Positions 21,426 through 33,257 of a DNA stretch of 64,000 bases are shown here, one piece after another. The DNA is taken from contig CM043966.1 of the NCBI GenBank assembly GCA_014529385.2, positions 101,535,587-101,599,586 on the forward strand. Reading direction: 5' to 3'. Origin of the DNA: Adiantum capillus-veneris. Lineage: Eukaryota; Streptophyta; Polypodiopsida; Polypodiales; Pteridaceae. The notes under the pieces are model-generated. The model was given only the letters and a program-made list of their open reading frames with translations. It was not told the DNA's origin and searched no databases. A program made the translations under genes and the position numbers. How positions within the stretch are numbered: the first letter of the stretch is position 1; each line of letters opens with the position of its first letter.

Positions 21426-22265
21426 AGAACGAGAAGAAAGAGAGAGAGTTCGAGCACTTATAGTGGTGACCTCGATCGCTTGGATATGGTGGGGATGGAG
21501 ATGAAGAGAGTAATAGAGGTTGGAGATGGAGAGGGAGAAGGAGAGAGAGCTTGGAGATGGAGAGGGAAACAGGCCAGCGCAGAAGAGGAGCTCGTTTTTG
21601 AATTTTTGGCATTCAATTTCGCGGGGGCACGCAGGTGCCCCCTTTATATCATAAAAATTAGTCGGAGATTTTACCGTGCATATTACCGCGCCTGTTCCCG
21701 CTTGTATTACCACATGTATTACCACGAAAATCTCTGATGAGACATTAAGGTTACGCCGACTGCATGACCTCTTGTATCCACCTCCCCTCTATCTTTAATG
21801 AGTGTCAGTCATGTCAATACCAACATTCTTGATTCTTCTTTTTCTTATTTAGTGTGTGGTCGTGTGTGCAGGTCGATTGGGATGACGTGGGTCCGCCGGT
21901 TGGCACGGCTTCGGCGTATATGCTTGGCTTACGTGGATGATTATGGACTATAGGACGTTCCGAGAAAACGCGCTCGAATGGAAACTAGCGATCTGAGGGT
22001 TTTGGCATCCATTGATGTTGCTCCCCATTGGAGTGTGATCAGGGGCAGAGGCGGGAGGAGGACGGAAGAGCGATTGCGCCAAGAAGCAGTCATGGGAGGG
22101 GGGTCACACCCGCCGTCCGATGTGGGTGGGTCCACACGAGCGCATGCGCATCCTACATCCACCACATATGGGGATCTCCCCACCACCCCGCCCCACATGG
22201 AGGTGGAGGAAGATCATCTGCACAATATGGTTGAGGATCTTCTTACACGTGGGGCGACGAATGAG
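21426..22265 (+). other. CACTA-1 region upstream of the transposase exons, unassigned
   Basis: Contains a GA-rich stretch and, at 21669-21725, more TTACCGC/TTACCAC words like those of the element ends. A frame from 21978 (METSDLRVLASIDVAPHW) and its end (EEDHLHNMVEDLLTRGAT) may belong to the 5' part of the transposase transcript. I see no TNP2 catalytic motif. Confidence 0.4.
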
Positions 22266-24443
22266 TGTGAGCCTGAGTGTGCATGTGAAGAAGCCGCCCA
22301 AAAAACCAAAGATTCATTTGGGGCCTCGGGGGAAGATGGTTCTTCCAAAGGCACCTTGGATTCTATCAAGGGTGGATCAAGAGCGGATGCAACAAGTCAT
22401 TTCATCCATCCGTACTCCAACAGGTTATATGCATTCGCTCAAGGGTGCCTTCACTAAAACTAAGAAAGGAGGATCCACACAACTGTATGGGCTCAAATCC
22501 CATGATTGGCAAAAGATTCTTCAGGTAATGTGTGTGTGTGTGTGCATGTGTGTGTATATGTGAGTGTGTGTGTATGTGGTGTAGGGTTTTGGATACTAAT
22601 AAGTCTTTTTGTTTGTGCAATAGTTTGTGCTTCCAATTAGCATTAGTGGATTTGCGGACACGAAGGTAAAGACTGCAATATTCAAGGTGGGAGAAGTTGT
22701 CAGGTATAGCACATTTGATCCTCCCTCCTAAACTTTACTTTGAAGACTAACTTTATTATGAAGATTATGAAGGGTTTTTTGGTTACGGGTTTGTGAGTTC
22801 CAAAGAAATCGAATTTTCAGCCATTCCAACAGCTCGACTTCTAGCGATTGAAGCAACTTGTGCTATTGAGGATGCATTCCCACGTTCTATCCTTGTTAGC
22901 CAAGTTCACCTATTGCTCCATCTTGCTGAGGAGATAGCCATTTGTGGTGTGGTTCCCTCCAGGTGGATGTTCTTTCTTGAGAGGTTCCTAAAGACCTTGA
23001 AAGACTTTGTAAGGCTACGATCACAACCAGAGGTATTCATCGATCTTAAGCCTTAAACCTTATTAGGATTGGATTGTATTCACAATGCTTTTTATTGGTT
23101 ACTTTAATCACTAATGGTTTCATGTGTTCAGGCAAGCATGGCACAGGGTTGGATTGTACAAGAGGCTTTTGTGTATGTCTCTCAATATCTTTTCACAATA
23201 GACCCATCATTGCCTCATTTAAAGAAGGAGGAAGAGGATCCAAAAAAACACGCAAACATTCCAAGTGGAAAGGTTCTCTCTTGATTTTGGATAGGGAATT
23301 TCAAGCCATAGTCAACAACCATTGTCTACTCAATGCTCCCATCATGGGCAAATGGGTGGATATGTATGTGGAGGTGCGTACAATGAGAGAAAGGGAGAGG
23401 GAAGCATGGAAGAGGTCGCATGGTGGTAGGCGAGCACCTCCCTTTCCTAAAGAGCTTGCCAAATACCCTAATCTAATTCCTGTTGGGTGGATACACAATG
23501 CCATGACCAAGGCCAAGGCACAAGGAGAACAAATAAGCCCTAAAGAATGGGAGTACACGTGAGCATGTCTACCAAGGGTAATATACTCAATATACTCAAT
23601 GTGTTTAGTGTGCGAGTGTGTGTGTGTGTGTTGGTGTGTGTGTGTGTATGTGTGTCATCTCTCTCTCTCTCTCTCTCTCTCATCTATCTTGATTGGTTTT
23701 TGCAGGCCTTCACATTCAACTCTATGTGGTACGAAGGACGTCATTTTTGAACCCGCAAGATATATGAGCGTCGAACCACTCACGATAGTGGAGTTATGGG
23801 CAACTTTGACATGACAACACAATAGGTGATGGAATGTGGAACAATAGAGAGGATAATCAAAGTGGATTTCATAACATTTCACAAATATCTCTTTGACTGC
23901 CGATGGTTTGCGGGTGAGGTTAAGAGACATGAGAATGGGCTCTATATGGTAGACTCCGGGCAATTTCATCGCGAGAAGACCGACAACTTGGTGCAACCTA
24001 GTAGTTATGAGCAGGTAAAGTCCATGTGCAACTCACTAAAACATTATATGATACATATAAAACTATATTCATGTTGTTGTTTGCTCTATGACCTACAGGT
24101 TTTTTATGTGCCTTGTATGTATCGAATACGACTTTGGTATGTTAATCCAGTCACACCACGGAGCAGATCTATCTTTGCAGATACGAGCATAGAGACTTTG
24201 GCAGATCCCACCATACCATCTCAAGAAGACGCCAATGACGATGATGTAGTTGAGGTCAAGGAGAACCAACCATTCCCAATAACCAACCATAGTGAGGAGG
24301 AGGACGAGGATGGAGAGGATGATGATGATTCAATAGGAGAGGCTATAGAGGATGAATCAATAGATTTCTTTGTTGATTTAGCTACCATGGGGTTGGACAT
24401 GGATGTAAGCACTTGTAGAGATCTCTTGGAGGATGAAAATTAA
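22266..24443 (+). pseudogene. CACTA-1 TNP2-like transposase, 3' half (DUF4218 and DUF4216)
   Basis: Exons on the plus strand: one ending at 22524 (RTPTGYMHSLKG, then STQLYGLKSHDWQKILQ); 22624-22703; about 22798-23032, with LHLAEEIAICGVVPSRWMFF and LERFLKTLKDFVRLRSQPE (DUF4218); from 23132, MAQGWIVQEAFVYVSQYL; up to 23558; 23706-24014, with IIKVDFITFHKYLFDCRWFA (DUF4216); and 24099-24443, with VFYVPCMYRIRLWYVNP and an acidic tail. GT and AG borders are visible at most joints, and introns contain GT and CT microsatellites. In CACTA elements this protein binds the ends and cuts. The catalytic Transposase_21 part is not visible upstream. In-frame stops after 23270 and near 23750 break it, so it is a remnant. 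Confidence 0.85.
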
Positions 24444-24828
24444 TAAATATCTTTTGGATTTTGTCTTCTTTCTCTACTTATGCTGTATAAAAGGGCTATT
24501 TTTTAATGAACGCAAGACAATACAATTTCGATTATCGTTCGCTTGCCATTTCCATATGAATGCATAGTTGACATAAGATTTTGAGGTGGAAACAAAATAT
24601 TTTTGTTTATAGAATCTCGTGGAGTACAAATGAGTAGAGTAGGAGAATCATACCAATAGATGAGGCAAGCAAAGAGAAGAGAGGTACTAAAAATCCCAAT
24701 GACAATGGGACTTCTTACACTCCATGCAAAAAGGGGGTACCAATTTCTGAAAAGTAACAAAATAGAATAGGATTTATAGAAAGGGAAAAGTGGGAGAGGA
24801 ATGGGCCGCGTGGATTCTTTTTCTGTTG

Positions 24829-24972
24829 CGGTAATATGGGACTCTATATATGCGGTAATAAGTGCGGAAATACTCGAAGAAACATCGGAAAACATGCCGA
24901 CGGGGCTGCAACGTACAATCTCTCTCTTTCTTGAAGCTCTCTCTCTCCTCTTGGTAATGCTGTGCGGTAACA
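24829..24972. repeat. CACTA-1 right subterminal repeats (GCGGTAA motif)
   Basis: GCGGTAATA twice, GCGGAAATA and GCGGTAACA lie within 145 bp of the right terminus and mirror the motif of the left end. Confidence 0.75.
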
Positions 24973-24991
24973 ACAGCATTCTCCCATAGTG
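24964..24991 (-). repeat. CACTA-1 right terminal inverted repeat
   Basis: On the minus strand it reads CACTATGGGAGAATGCTGTT and then GTTACCGC at base 21, the same register as the left end. AAT follows on the plus strand. Confidence 0.8.
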
Positions 24992-25320
24992 AATTAATAC
25001 AATCAATCACAAATTGTAAGTTTTGCAAAAGATAAAAAAGGGATGCAAAATGTCTCACTAAAGTTTTTCTACATTCAACTTCTCCTTGAAACCACAAACA
25101 ACTAAATGAACATTATTTTTTGGATTCCATAAGCCCTTTAGTAGAGAGTTGCATTTTGGGAGCAATTGTGGACCATTGGATAAAGCTTCTTATTAGTTCC
25201 ACATGGCAAGCTAATGATGACAAACTTCCTTTTTAACACTTTTTTGTAGGTTTTACTGAGAAGGTGTTGACATTTTCTTACTTCTTCTCTCTTAACAAAA
25301 GGGCATTGGGTATTAGATTA
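24992..25320. other. Continuation of the interrupted LINE tail, then unassigned
   Basis: The first bases restore the LINE tail interrupted at 8085. Beyond that nothing is recognised. Confidence 0.4.
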
Positions 25321-25329
25321 CATTAAATT

Positions 25330-25507
25330 TTTCCATATTTTTTCACTTTGTTTTCTCCTTCATACTTCACTACCAACGGTGGTTGTGTGGTTCTTGGTGA
25401 TGTGGCTTGATGCCCTGGCTCGATTTGAGCAGGGTTTTCTCTTTTAATTCTTTTGGGTTTTCTATATACTACTCACACTTAATGAGTTTTTTCGAAAGAA
25501 AAACTCT
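25330..25507 (+). mobile_element. LINE 3' tail, plus orientation
   Basis: TGCCCTGGCTCGATTTGAGC followed by a T-rich segment and a short A-rich end (TCGAAAGAAAAAC) resembles plant LINE 3' ends and the fragment at 7986-8085. The upstream part is not recognisable as coding. Confidence 0.45.
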
Positions 25508-25528
25508 ACTTTTCATTTCGAAGATCTT

Positions 25529-26240
25529 TTTTTTTTCAAAACTCACAATAGTGAGCTAGATAATATTAATACAACCAAAAAAAGTTACAATAAAAGCGTT
25601 GCTCAACAATCGAGCCAGAGGCAATAAACATGCGATTACAAGGAGCTCAAAGCCTTACACATATCATGCAATTAACGGGGCAATTAACCAACAACAACAA
25701 GAGAAACCACCCAATGCACATTAGCTAGAAGTAAAACATAAACAATGTCTTAGAGTTAGGCCTCCATCACCTTGAAACCCATCGACTTCCAAGTAGAAGC
25801 AGAAAAACGGGCTGTTATGGTGAGCCTTGCACCATAAATGATGTAAATAGATGCCACCCGGAACTAGAGTTTACCACCCTGCCAGACTTGCCAATCCTCC
25901 AAAGGAGCAAACCCTCCCATCATGTGCCAGTATCCATGACCAACACCCAAATACAGAACCATAGTAGAACTAAAACCACTCCCCAAAGATGTAGAGACCC
26001 CTCAAAGTAGCAGATTTGCCCCTCAATGAAGATCCGCTAGAACCAGACAAGGGATTTGACCTAAGAGAGAGGTCGGGTAGCCTCAAAGCCACAACAACAA
26101 AGATAACGTCCTTAGCTGAGCTAGATCTTGTCACCAAGGAAGGTAGACAGCGTGTCTGGTACCCTGCATGAGAAAACCAGGGGATCTACACACAACTCAC
26201 CGACAACGACCCAATGTGATGTCGCTATAGCTATCCATAG
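25529..26240 (-). mobile_element. LINE 3' region with oligo-A end, minus orientation
   Basis: On the minus strand GCCTCTGGCTCGATTGTTGA lies about 100 bases before an oligo-A run (T10 on the plus strand at 25529-25538). This fits the 3' end of a 5'-truncated LINE converging on the tail at 25330-25507. No reverse-transcriptase motif is visible, so the call rests on the tail only. Confidence 0.4.
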
Positions 26241-26408
26241 CGGAGCTATGCAGAGTAGAGAGAAACCCTTGTGAAATTTTTTTTCAAAGCAATTATGTTA
26301 TCTATATTGTTATAAAAGGGGGAGGGATTCCAGCCCTTCCCCCAACTTGTGGTAGCTTCTCCTTCAACCGGCCAGTTCGAGTGGTGTGTGCCCTGCAATC
26401 TAGCCGTT

Positions 26409-26572
<164 letters not shown>

Positions 26573-26869
26573 GGCAGAGGTCACTGAAGTTAATGGCTCT
26601 TGTGGAAAGGAAAAAAATTTGGGATTTTTTGTCTTCAAAGGGGATTTTCTTGTGCAGCCATTTGTCACACACGTCGTGGATTTGTATACATGATCTCCGT
26701 TTCTCTCTCTTTTGTTGCACATCCGTCCACGCACGCGCGCAGAATAAATGTTGATTCACCCTATTTTGTAGAGCATTGACCCTCATCATATTGTTTCCAA
26801 GCCTTCACGCAACTGAGCCACCATCTACCCATTTTTAGTTTTCTGTGAGAGCCCAATGCATGTTTCAGT

Positions 26870-28745
26870 ATCAATGGCGATGAAACCCACAGTAGTGGTA
26901 GCAGCTCATCCTGCAAATGGACTTTGCGAAGGCTTCGATACTGACAAGTTGCTCAGAAGGAGCAATGGAACTTAGTGTATTCAGGAAGATCTCGAACTTG
27001 GCCCCTACAAATTTGAGAAATGTAGGTGGAATGGAGAGAGAGGTGGGCGCCGGTGGCATCAGTTGCATCTGCATCGACGAAGTCAACGTGGGAGCAGGAG
27101 TAGAAGGACACATGGCTATCAGAGCGCTGCCAAATGACATAGATGAGGTGGCAGCCAGACTTTCCGGCATGAGTGGTAATTGAGTGAATCTCAAACTCTT
27201 CTCCATTGCCCCAATGCCCTATCTTGCATCGAAGGAAATGGGAGCTAAGCCAAATGGCTGTGATAGTGCGTATCATCGACAAGGGGATAGGTTCAAGCAT
27301 GTAAGTGAGTACGGTTTCCCTTTCAGCGAAGGACATGGTTTTGTAGTTGGGGGCAATATGGGTGGTGTAATGTATGAAGTGTGACCCACCGGATTTCTCC
27401 CAAGCTGTAATACATTGGCGTTGTAGAGAAAAGCTTCATTCACTTGGGAGTCAATTGAAGCATCATGTAGCGAGTGTAATGCATCCCATCTCCCAAACCA
27501 CTTCATTATGTCTTGCATCCATCCCTGCTCAAGATCTGCTTTTATGCGCCTTTTGAAATTTTTTCTTGCTTCCCATGCAATTGTAAGAAGTCAATGTGAG
27601 GGGTTTTTATGCATCTTTATCATGTACTGCACAACCGTTTCCATGCCCAGAACGTCAATTGGAAGAGATCTTGACTCAAGAAGTAGGAGCATATATGGTG
27701 TTTGTGTCTTAACTTGGAGAAATTTTGTAAGAAATGGCACTTTTGGACATTCTCAAACTCTTTCCAAGTATACTTTGATATGCTCCTGCCCCACACTTCA
27801 ACTCCATAAAGAAGAATCGGTGTCACCAATGCATAAAAAGGATACTTTTGAGAACCCAACACTTGATGTTTCCCGCATTACCATGTTCTCAAATGCATAA
27901 TATGCTTTCTTTCCTGCTTCCAAACGATGCATAGCACATTCATGCCACTTGTGATTGGACGGAACCTCAAGGCCAAGGTACTTAAAGCTCTCAACACCTT
28001 CAAGTGTCTCATTGTTGTACACGATGCATGGCTTCTCCTTATGGTTGGTTTTCACAAGCATAACCTTTGTTTTGGATTCATTCACAATCAGCCCACTATG
28101 CAAGCAAAAGTTCTCAAGGACAACCATAAGCTTTTGTGCATCTTCTAAAGTGTGTGCTAAAAGCACTACATCATCCGCATACAACAAAAGCATGATTACC
28201 GCATTGAAAATAGTGACTTCTTCAATGCCTTCTTCTTCCATAAGTCAAGTACCATTTGTTCCAATTGATCGATGCAGAGACCAAAGAGAGTTGGTGACAA
28301 CGGACATCCTTGTTTAACCCCAATAGTGCTTACAATTCTTTTGAAATTTCTCTTCCCATGCGCAATTGACAAATCACCTTTTCATAGATTTATGAAACCG
28401 CAAGGATAAACTAACTTGACACTTGGAGTTCTTCCATCCTTCTCCACAAAAATTGTTACGTGGAATCATATCAAAGGCTTTCTTAAAGTCCACAAAACAA
28501 AAATACAATTACTTGCCTCTCAACCGACTTTCCTCCATGAGAACATGAAGAGTGACAAGATGATCAATTGTGTTATGGCATCGACGAAAACCCGCTTGTC
28601 CCTTTGCACGCTTGTCATTCTCTTCAGCCCAATCACTCAATCTCATCTCCATTATGCACCCAAACAACTTTTCCACAAGAGACCCAAATATAGTTCGGTA
28701 ATTGTTTACATTCTTTACATCCCCTCATTTATGCAAAGGCTTAAC
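26870..28745 (-). mobile_element. LINE-B: non-LTR retrotransposon RT remnant
   Basis: Minus-strand motifs in order: GQAGFRRCHNTIDHLVTLHV near 28580, FCFVDFKKAFDMIP near 28490, STIGVKQGCPLSPTLFGLCI near 28300 and LLLYADDVVLLAHT near 28180 (YADD catalytic box). NESKTKVM, ESFKYLGLEV and PILLYGVEVWG near 27800 follow, then RTITAIWLSSHFLRCKIGHW near 27260. The order is that of a non-LTR RT with its thumb and C-terminal region, of a type different from LINE-A. Frames change several times. The left part (26870-27190) is the least certain. No endonuclease is visible, so the copy appears 5'-truncated near the AG tract at 28816. Confidence 0.85.
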
Positions 28746-28814
28746 CTAATTAGTACTCCAATCATAAGGCATACCATGTTCAAGTGCAAGATTGAACATA
28801 TCACACATCCACTC

Positions 28815-28815
<1 letters not shown>

Positions 28816-28868
<53 letters not shown>
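28816..28868. repeat. (AG)n microsatellite
   Basis: About 50 bp of AG at the 5' edge of LINE-B. Confidence 0.95.
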
Positions 28869-28871
<3 letters not shown>

Positions 28872-28997
28872 TAAAAAGTACGGAGATAAAGAGAAATAGA
28901 GAGAGAGAAAGGAACAAGACAACAAGTAGAAAGGAAATAGAAGATGAAGAAGAAGAGAGAATTTTAACATTGTAGGAAATTATTCAAGAGACCTTAA

Positions 28998-30337
28998 CAC
29001 TAGGTTGGTAACCTAACAGGACATAAAAGTGTCCTTTCAGGGTTTTGAAAAAACCCTCCAAAACCATAGTAGATCCACTCATTTTGTAAAATCCTTTCAT
29101 GAGGTTATAGTTCAAGGACTACTACACATGGAAAAAATAAGAAACTTGTAAAATTTCTCATATTTTGGTCACACCAAGCCTCCAAAGTTAATGGACCAGT
29201 ACATTTTCATCAAAACAGTCATTTCTTACATTTTGTTGCATAAAAATAAGATAAGGGATTTTTGTAGGACTTGAGATAAAATCCCTAGTTAACTTCAATG
29301 GGTTGGTGATGAGAACATATGATTTCTTCTCATTCACTATTTTTTGTTTTGCCAAAAGAAATAGGTACAAAAAAGTTGAATTTTTACCATTCTGCAAACC
29401 TATCATCAAAGTTTCTATAGCCACGTTTAATACAAATAATATATGCATATTTTCTTAGTTCCCTATTTTCCTTTAGGCTCATAAGGATCCATAGAGCATG
29501 TCAAAAGAATAATACATCTCTTACCAAGGGGAATCTTGGGGACAAAAATGAAGTGCTAAATACAGCAAACATGAAAAAACTGGGTTCAACATTATGAGTT
29601 GTAGAATCCCATAGAAACTATTCAATATCTAGCCAAATTTGATCCTTATGACTAGATATGGTTACTACCTACAAAATGCATGTAGTTGTCACAAGAAGCT
29701 AGCAATATTGAAAAATCTATACTTGATATACTAGAATGTTTTGTTTTCTTCTATAATTGAAAAAATCAACCATCGTTGTCTACTATGCAAAATAGGGTAT
29801 TAGGTGCCCCAAAACTCAAGGAATATTAGCTTTATGTTACAATATGCGACATAGAAAATCAAAAGTGCATTTGGATAACATAAAAGCCACCAAAAAAATC
29901 ATAGAAGAGCTAAAATTGGCTAAAAAACAGGATTTGACAATTTTTGTAATTTGGTCATAACTTACAACTTTAACATTTATTTCTCCCTAGAAGCATCAGG
30001 ACATGTTGAGGACTACTAAAGATAGTTCTCTAGAATTATAGACCTCACAAACATGAATTCTAGAGTGGTATAGTTGCAAAAAGTTGAAAAAAAGCCAAAA
30101 ACAGGACCCGTTTTTTCACACAGTTTAGGTTGTGAAATGTTGTGCAAGGACAAGGTTAAAGATGGAATTGATATTCCAAAAAAATGTCAAGTTTTTTTCA
30201 GCTCATGAGACAACTTTCTAGACAGATAGCACCTCAAAATCCATTTTGAATCTCTTGACATAATTCAAGGAAAATGGTCACTTAACAGGACATAAAAGTG
30301 TCCCAGGACATAAAAGTGTCCCATTACCAACCTAGTG
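28998..30337. mobile_element. TTAA-flanked terminal-inverted-repeat element (non-autonomous)
   Basis: CACTAGGTTGGTAA at 28998-29011 is the exact complement of TTACCAACCTAGTG at 30324-30337, and each is bordered outside by TTAA. The 16-mer GGACATAAAAGTGTCC occurs once inside the left end (29019-29034) and twice inside the right end (30288-30303 and 30306-30321). The 1.34-kb interior is AT-rich and has no coding motif. TTAA borders suggest a piggyBac-like element. The TIR begins CACTA, so a CACTA derivative is possible, although its 3-bp flanks (TAA and TTA) do not match. A TA duplication with a 15-bp TIR is also compatible. Confidence 0.75.
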
Positions 30338-30367
30338 TTAAATATCTATTCGATGATGAGGACAAGG

Positions 30368-30370
<3 letters not shown>

Positions 30371-30429
<59 letters not shown>
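30371..30429. repeat. (AG)n microsatellite
   Basis: About 58 bp of AG directly upstream of the PPR remnant. Confidence 0.95.
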
Positions 30430-30431
<2 letters not shown>

Positions 30432-30437
30432 AATGAG

Positions 30438-30935
30438 AAACCTCCTAACCGGGATATCGTCTCTTGGAATGCAATCACATTCGATTGAATCTTAAAGGAA
30501 AACATGACAAGGTGAAGGGGGGGTCTATGACGAGACGTCTAAATCTCAGGCTCTACAATGGGAGGACGGAAAGACAAGGGTTAGGGTCACAAAGCTCCGG
30601 GCTATTTTTAGCAGATGCAGAGAGAGGGTATCTCTCTAAACACAATCACGTACACTTGCACCTTGAAGGCATGTGGCATTACATATGAATTCACAATGAT
30701 ATTGCTAGACTCAGGTTATTCAAGTAAACGTCCTGCTTAGCACCGTCTTGGTCGACATGTATCAATAAGTGTGGTGCACTCCATAAGCACAAAAAGTGTG
30801 TGAGGATCCTCCTAACCGGGATATCGTCTCTTGTAATGCACTAAATGCACGATATGTCAAACTGGGCAGGGTCAAGAAGCTCTCAACAAAACATTCATTA
30901 GGAGAAATATGGACTTTGCATGGGGCTTGTAAGGA
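30438..30935 (+). pseudogene. PLS-type pentatricopeptide-repeat (PPR) gene remnant
   Basis: EKPPNRDIVSWNAIT near 30440 matches the RDIVSWNAMI consensus of PLS-class PPR repeats. QMQREGISLNTITYTCTLKA then CGIT at 30612-30687 is the next repeat's helix pair. NVLLSTVLVDMY near 30727 and AQKVCEDPPNRDIVSCNAL near 30788 continue the pattern. These pieces lie in different frames with stops between them, so the gene is dead. Spacing between the two RDIVS motifs is about 360 bases, close to three repeats. Intact relatives bind organellar RNA for editing or splicing. No E or DYW domain is seen, and the copy is short. Confidence 0.8.
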
Positions 30936-31310
30936 ATCCTAATTTTTAGGGATTAAGGCTAATGTTGTGTAGGGTTAAGGGGACAAGGGCATTCAAGATG
31001 TTTTGAGTAGGCTTTTCTAGCTTTTTTTTTAAAGACACATGTAGTATGTGGACCTAAGAGGTCACCTTCTCTCTCTAGCTTTTGGAAATAAAAGGGAGTA
31101 AAGGGGTGTGGCCATATCAGCAAAAACGTGGGTCACTAAGAGCCAAAATTTGACTTCTTTTTTCAAAAAAGTTATTTTTACTTATTTTTGACTTAAAATT
31201 CCCCCCCAACATATATACATATCAAAAAATCATTTTTTGACCTTTTTCTAAACCTACAAGCATTAAAAGTCCACTTTTTTTCTAAAAAAATCTCCCAAAA
31301 AAAAAACCTA

Positions 31311-31450
31311 TGTTCTCTCCTCCTCCTCCCTCCTCTCTCCCTCTCCTCTCCCTCCCTGCTCCCTTCTCTTCTCCTCCTCCCCTCTACCCCCCTGCCCCCG
31401 TCTCTCCTCCCATGTTCCTCCCTCTCCCTCTGTCCTCTTTCTTCTCATTC
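31311..31450. repeat. Pyrimidine-rich low-complexity tract
   Basis: Irregular CT/CCT repeats on the plus strand. Reading frames here are not credible. Confidence 0.85.
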
Positions 31451-31479
31451 TTTGCTTCCTCACGCAATAGCTACCATGG

Positions 31480-31905
31480 TGCTCATGCACATCACAAATC
31501 GTATGCCTCCACCACCATGTACTCCGCACAACAAAAGTGTACATATTTTCTTGTCCGCTGTGTTTGCATTGGAGACCACACGTGAGGGTGAGCAGAGGTC
31601 ATCCCAACAACGTTGTACCGTCGGTGAGACGAATGTTGATGGTTCTTCAATATGTTGGGAGGGGAGAACTAGGCTTGTTAGGCTATTGCAATCGGTTGTG
31701 AATGGGTGCATGTGCTTCTTTGCATTCATGGATGCACAAATATCAAGCTCTTCAGCTCAAAACAGTGGCATTACAAGAAAGTATTGCCTCTTCGAAGAGG
31801 GAGGTTGAAACTCTCCAACAACGATTGTAGGAAAAGGATGTGTACGTTATGAAGCTTGCCAATAACATCACATATTTGAAAGAAACACCCCTTGGTGAAA
31901 GGTAA
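31480..31905 (+). other. Possible coiled-coil gene fragment
   Basis: The plus strand near 31735-31905 gives KYQALQLKTVALQESIASSK then REVETLQQRL, a stop, and EKDVYVMKLANNITYLKE, ending beside a possible donor (GGTAAC). The heptad-like pattern suggests a coiled coil. One stop interrupts it. No family recognised, and the upstream part is uncertain. Confidence 0.3.
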
Positions 31906-32939
31906 CAATATACTTCTTAATTTTGGTTGTGTTCTTCTTATCATAGACTTTGAAGTCTAAGGTGTTGCCTCTACTTGTTTTGTAGTGCTTGGCACAAAGG
32001 TTGCTTTTGTGTATAAATAGTGAAAGGCTGCAGGTTAGAGAGGTCAAGTGTCACCACTTTTCCTCTAAAACAACCTTCTTTGTTACATTTTGCAAGTAGG
32101 TGCTGATGGGGGCTTTTCACAAGCCAAGCTCCCATACCCCTCTTTTCTCGTCCCCACCACTTGAAAACCCCCTCTTAGGGAGGGAGTGATAAAAGGCATT
32201 GGAAAAAAAGTAAGAAAAAAATAAAGTATGATTATGTAAATATATGAGAAAGGTAAAATAGGTCACCTCATGCCTGCGGGGCAGCCCATCCCCATCTTGC
32301 CTCCCTTTTCTTCACTGTTGCCCCGCCGTGAGTCCCTTTTCCTCTCCTCCACTCAAAAGGTCAACCCCTCTCTCTTCCCCTTGTCCTTTCTCCTTTCTCT
32401 CTCCCCTCAAGCTACCCCACCTCTCACCAATAATGCATTCTAACTCACCAATAATGCACCCTAGCTCACATGCAACTTACCCTATCTTCCAAAATAGTAT
32501 ACCCCACCCCCCCTTTCTCTCTCCGATCATATCCCATGACCCAAATACCCCCCTCTCTCTCTAAAGAGCGCAATGTCTCTTGTCTTGTAGCTAAATAACC
32601 TCCCCCACACTCACTCACACTCAGTTTCATTGAAAAAGGTGCCCACAGACCCATCCCCACCCGGTGGTTACCCGATTTTTCTTGTGTTCACACACATCTG
32701 CACACAGATTCAACTCTGAACACACTCTCCTCTCTCCCCTCTTGTAATTACTTTATTCTCCATGTCACCTCTCACTTTTTTTTCATCAACCCATCTCTCT
32801 CTCTTAGTCTCTCTCTCATGAGACTCCTGTTCTGGCACATATACACACATCCAGACAAAGTGGGGCCCACAGTCACATGGCCTATGTAGATAATGATTTC
32901 TTCATTTCTAAATTCTAGAATTTCTCCCCCCTCCTCCCC

Positions 32940-32947
32940 TATATAAA
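32940..32947 (+). promoter_or_regulatory. Gypsy-B LTR TATA box
   Basis: TATATAAA preceded by a C-rich block and followed by the CACCATCACAC region. The 3' LTR has TATATAAATA at 40671-40680. This is the likely core promoter of the element transcript. Confidence 0.6.
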
Positions 32948-33251
32948 GAGGGGTCACCATCACACTAAACATACACACAATATCACCAAAGAGTACACTA
33001 TGCACTGTGTGTGCCTAGTGCACACACACACACCCACACGATCACCATCACCGCAATCACCATGCTCGTCTTGAGCATGACCTCTACACCCTTGGGCTAT
33101 GGAAGATGAAGGGCAACTAAATGAAGTATGATGGCCATAACCCTCGTGCGAGTCTTCGCCATCAACTCCCACCTATCCGCCATGTGCTCTACCACTCTCT
33201 CCCTTCTCATTCCTCTACCCTATGCTCCCCATTTCATCGCCTTATTCTCTA

Positions 33252-33257
33252 AATAAA
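33252..33257 (+). promoter_or_regulatory. Gypsy-B LTR polyadenylation signal
   Basis: AATAAA about 310 bases after the TATA box, repeated in the 3' LTR at 40973-40978. Confidence 0.5.

Larger units (their letters stand above)
8086..24991 (+). mobile_element. CACTA-1: CACTA (En/Spm) transposon carrying a nested gypsy element
   Basis: The left end begins CACTATGACATTTGG. The right end, read inward, begins CACTATGGGAGAATG. Both are flanked by AAT (8083-8085 and 24992-24994), the 3-bp duplication expected of CACTA elements. Both ends carry subterminal TTACCGC/GCGGTAA repeats, with the first copy at the same distance from each terminus. Inside are the 3' half of a TNP2-like transposase gene (DUF4218 and DUF4216 regions) and an unknown minus-strand gene. 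Removing Gypsy-A (10515-20949) leaves about 6.5 kb, an ordinary CACTA size. The catalytic TNP2 domain is not visible, so the element looks non-autonomous. Confidence 0.85.

Noticed and set aside
22404-22460. A continuous transposase start at 21978
   Set aside because: The frame from 21978 differs from the frame of the conserved TNP2 motifs at 22280-22524, so they cannot be one protein without a frameshift or an intron that I could not identify.
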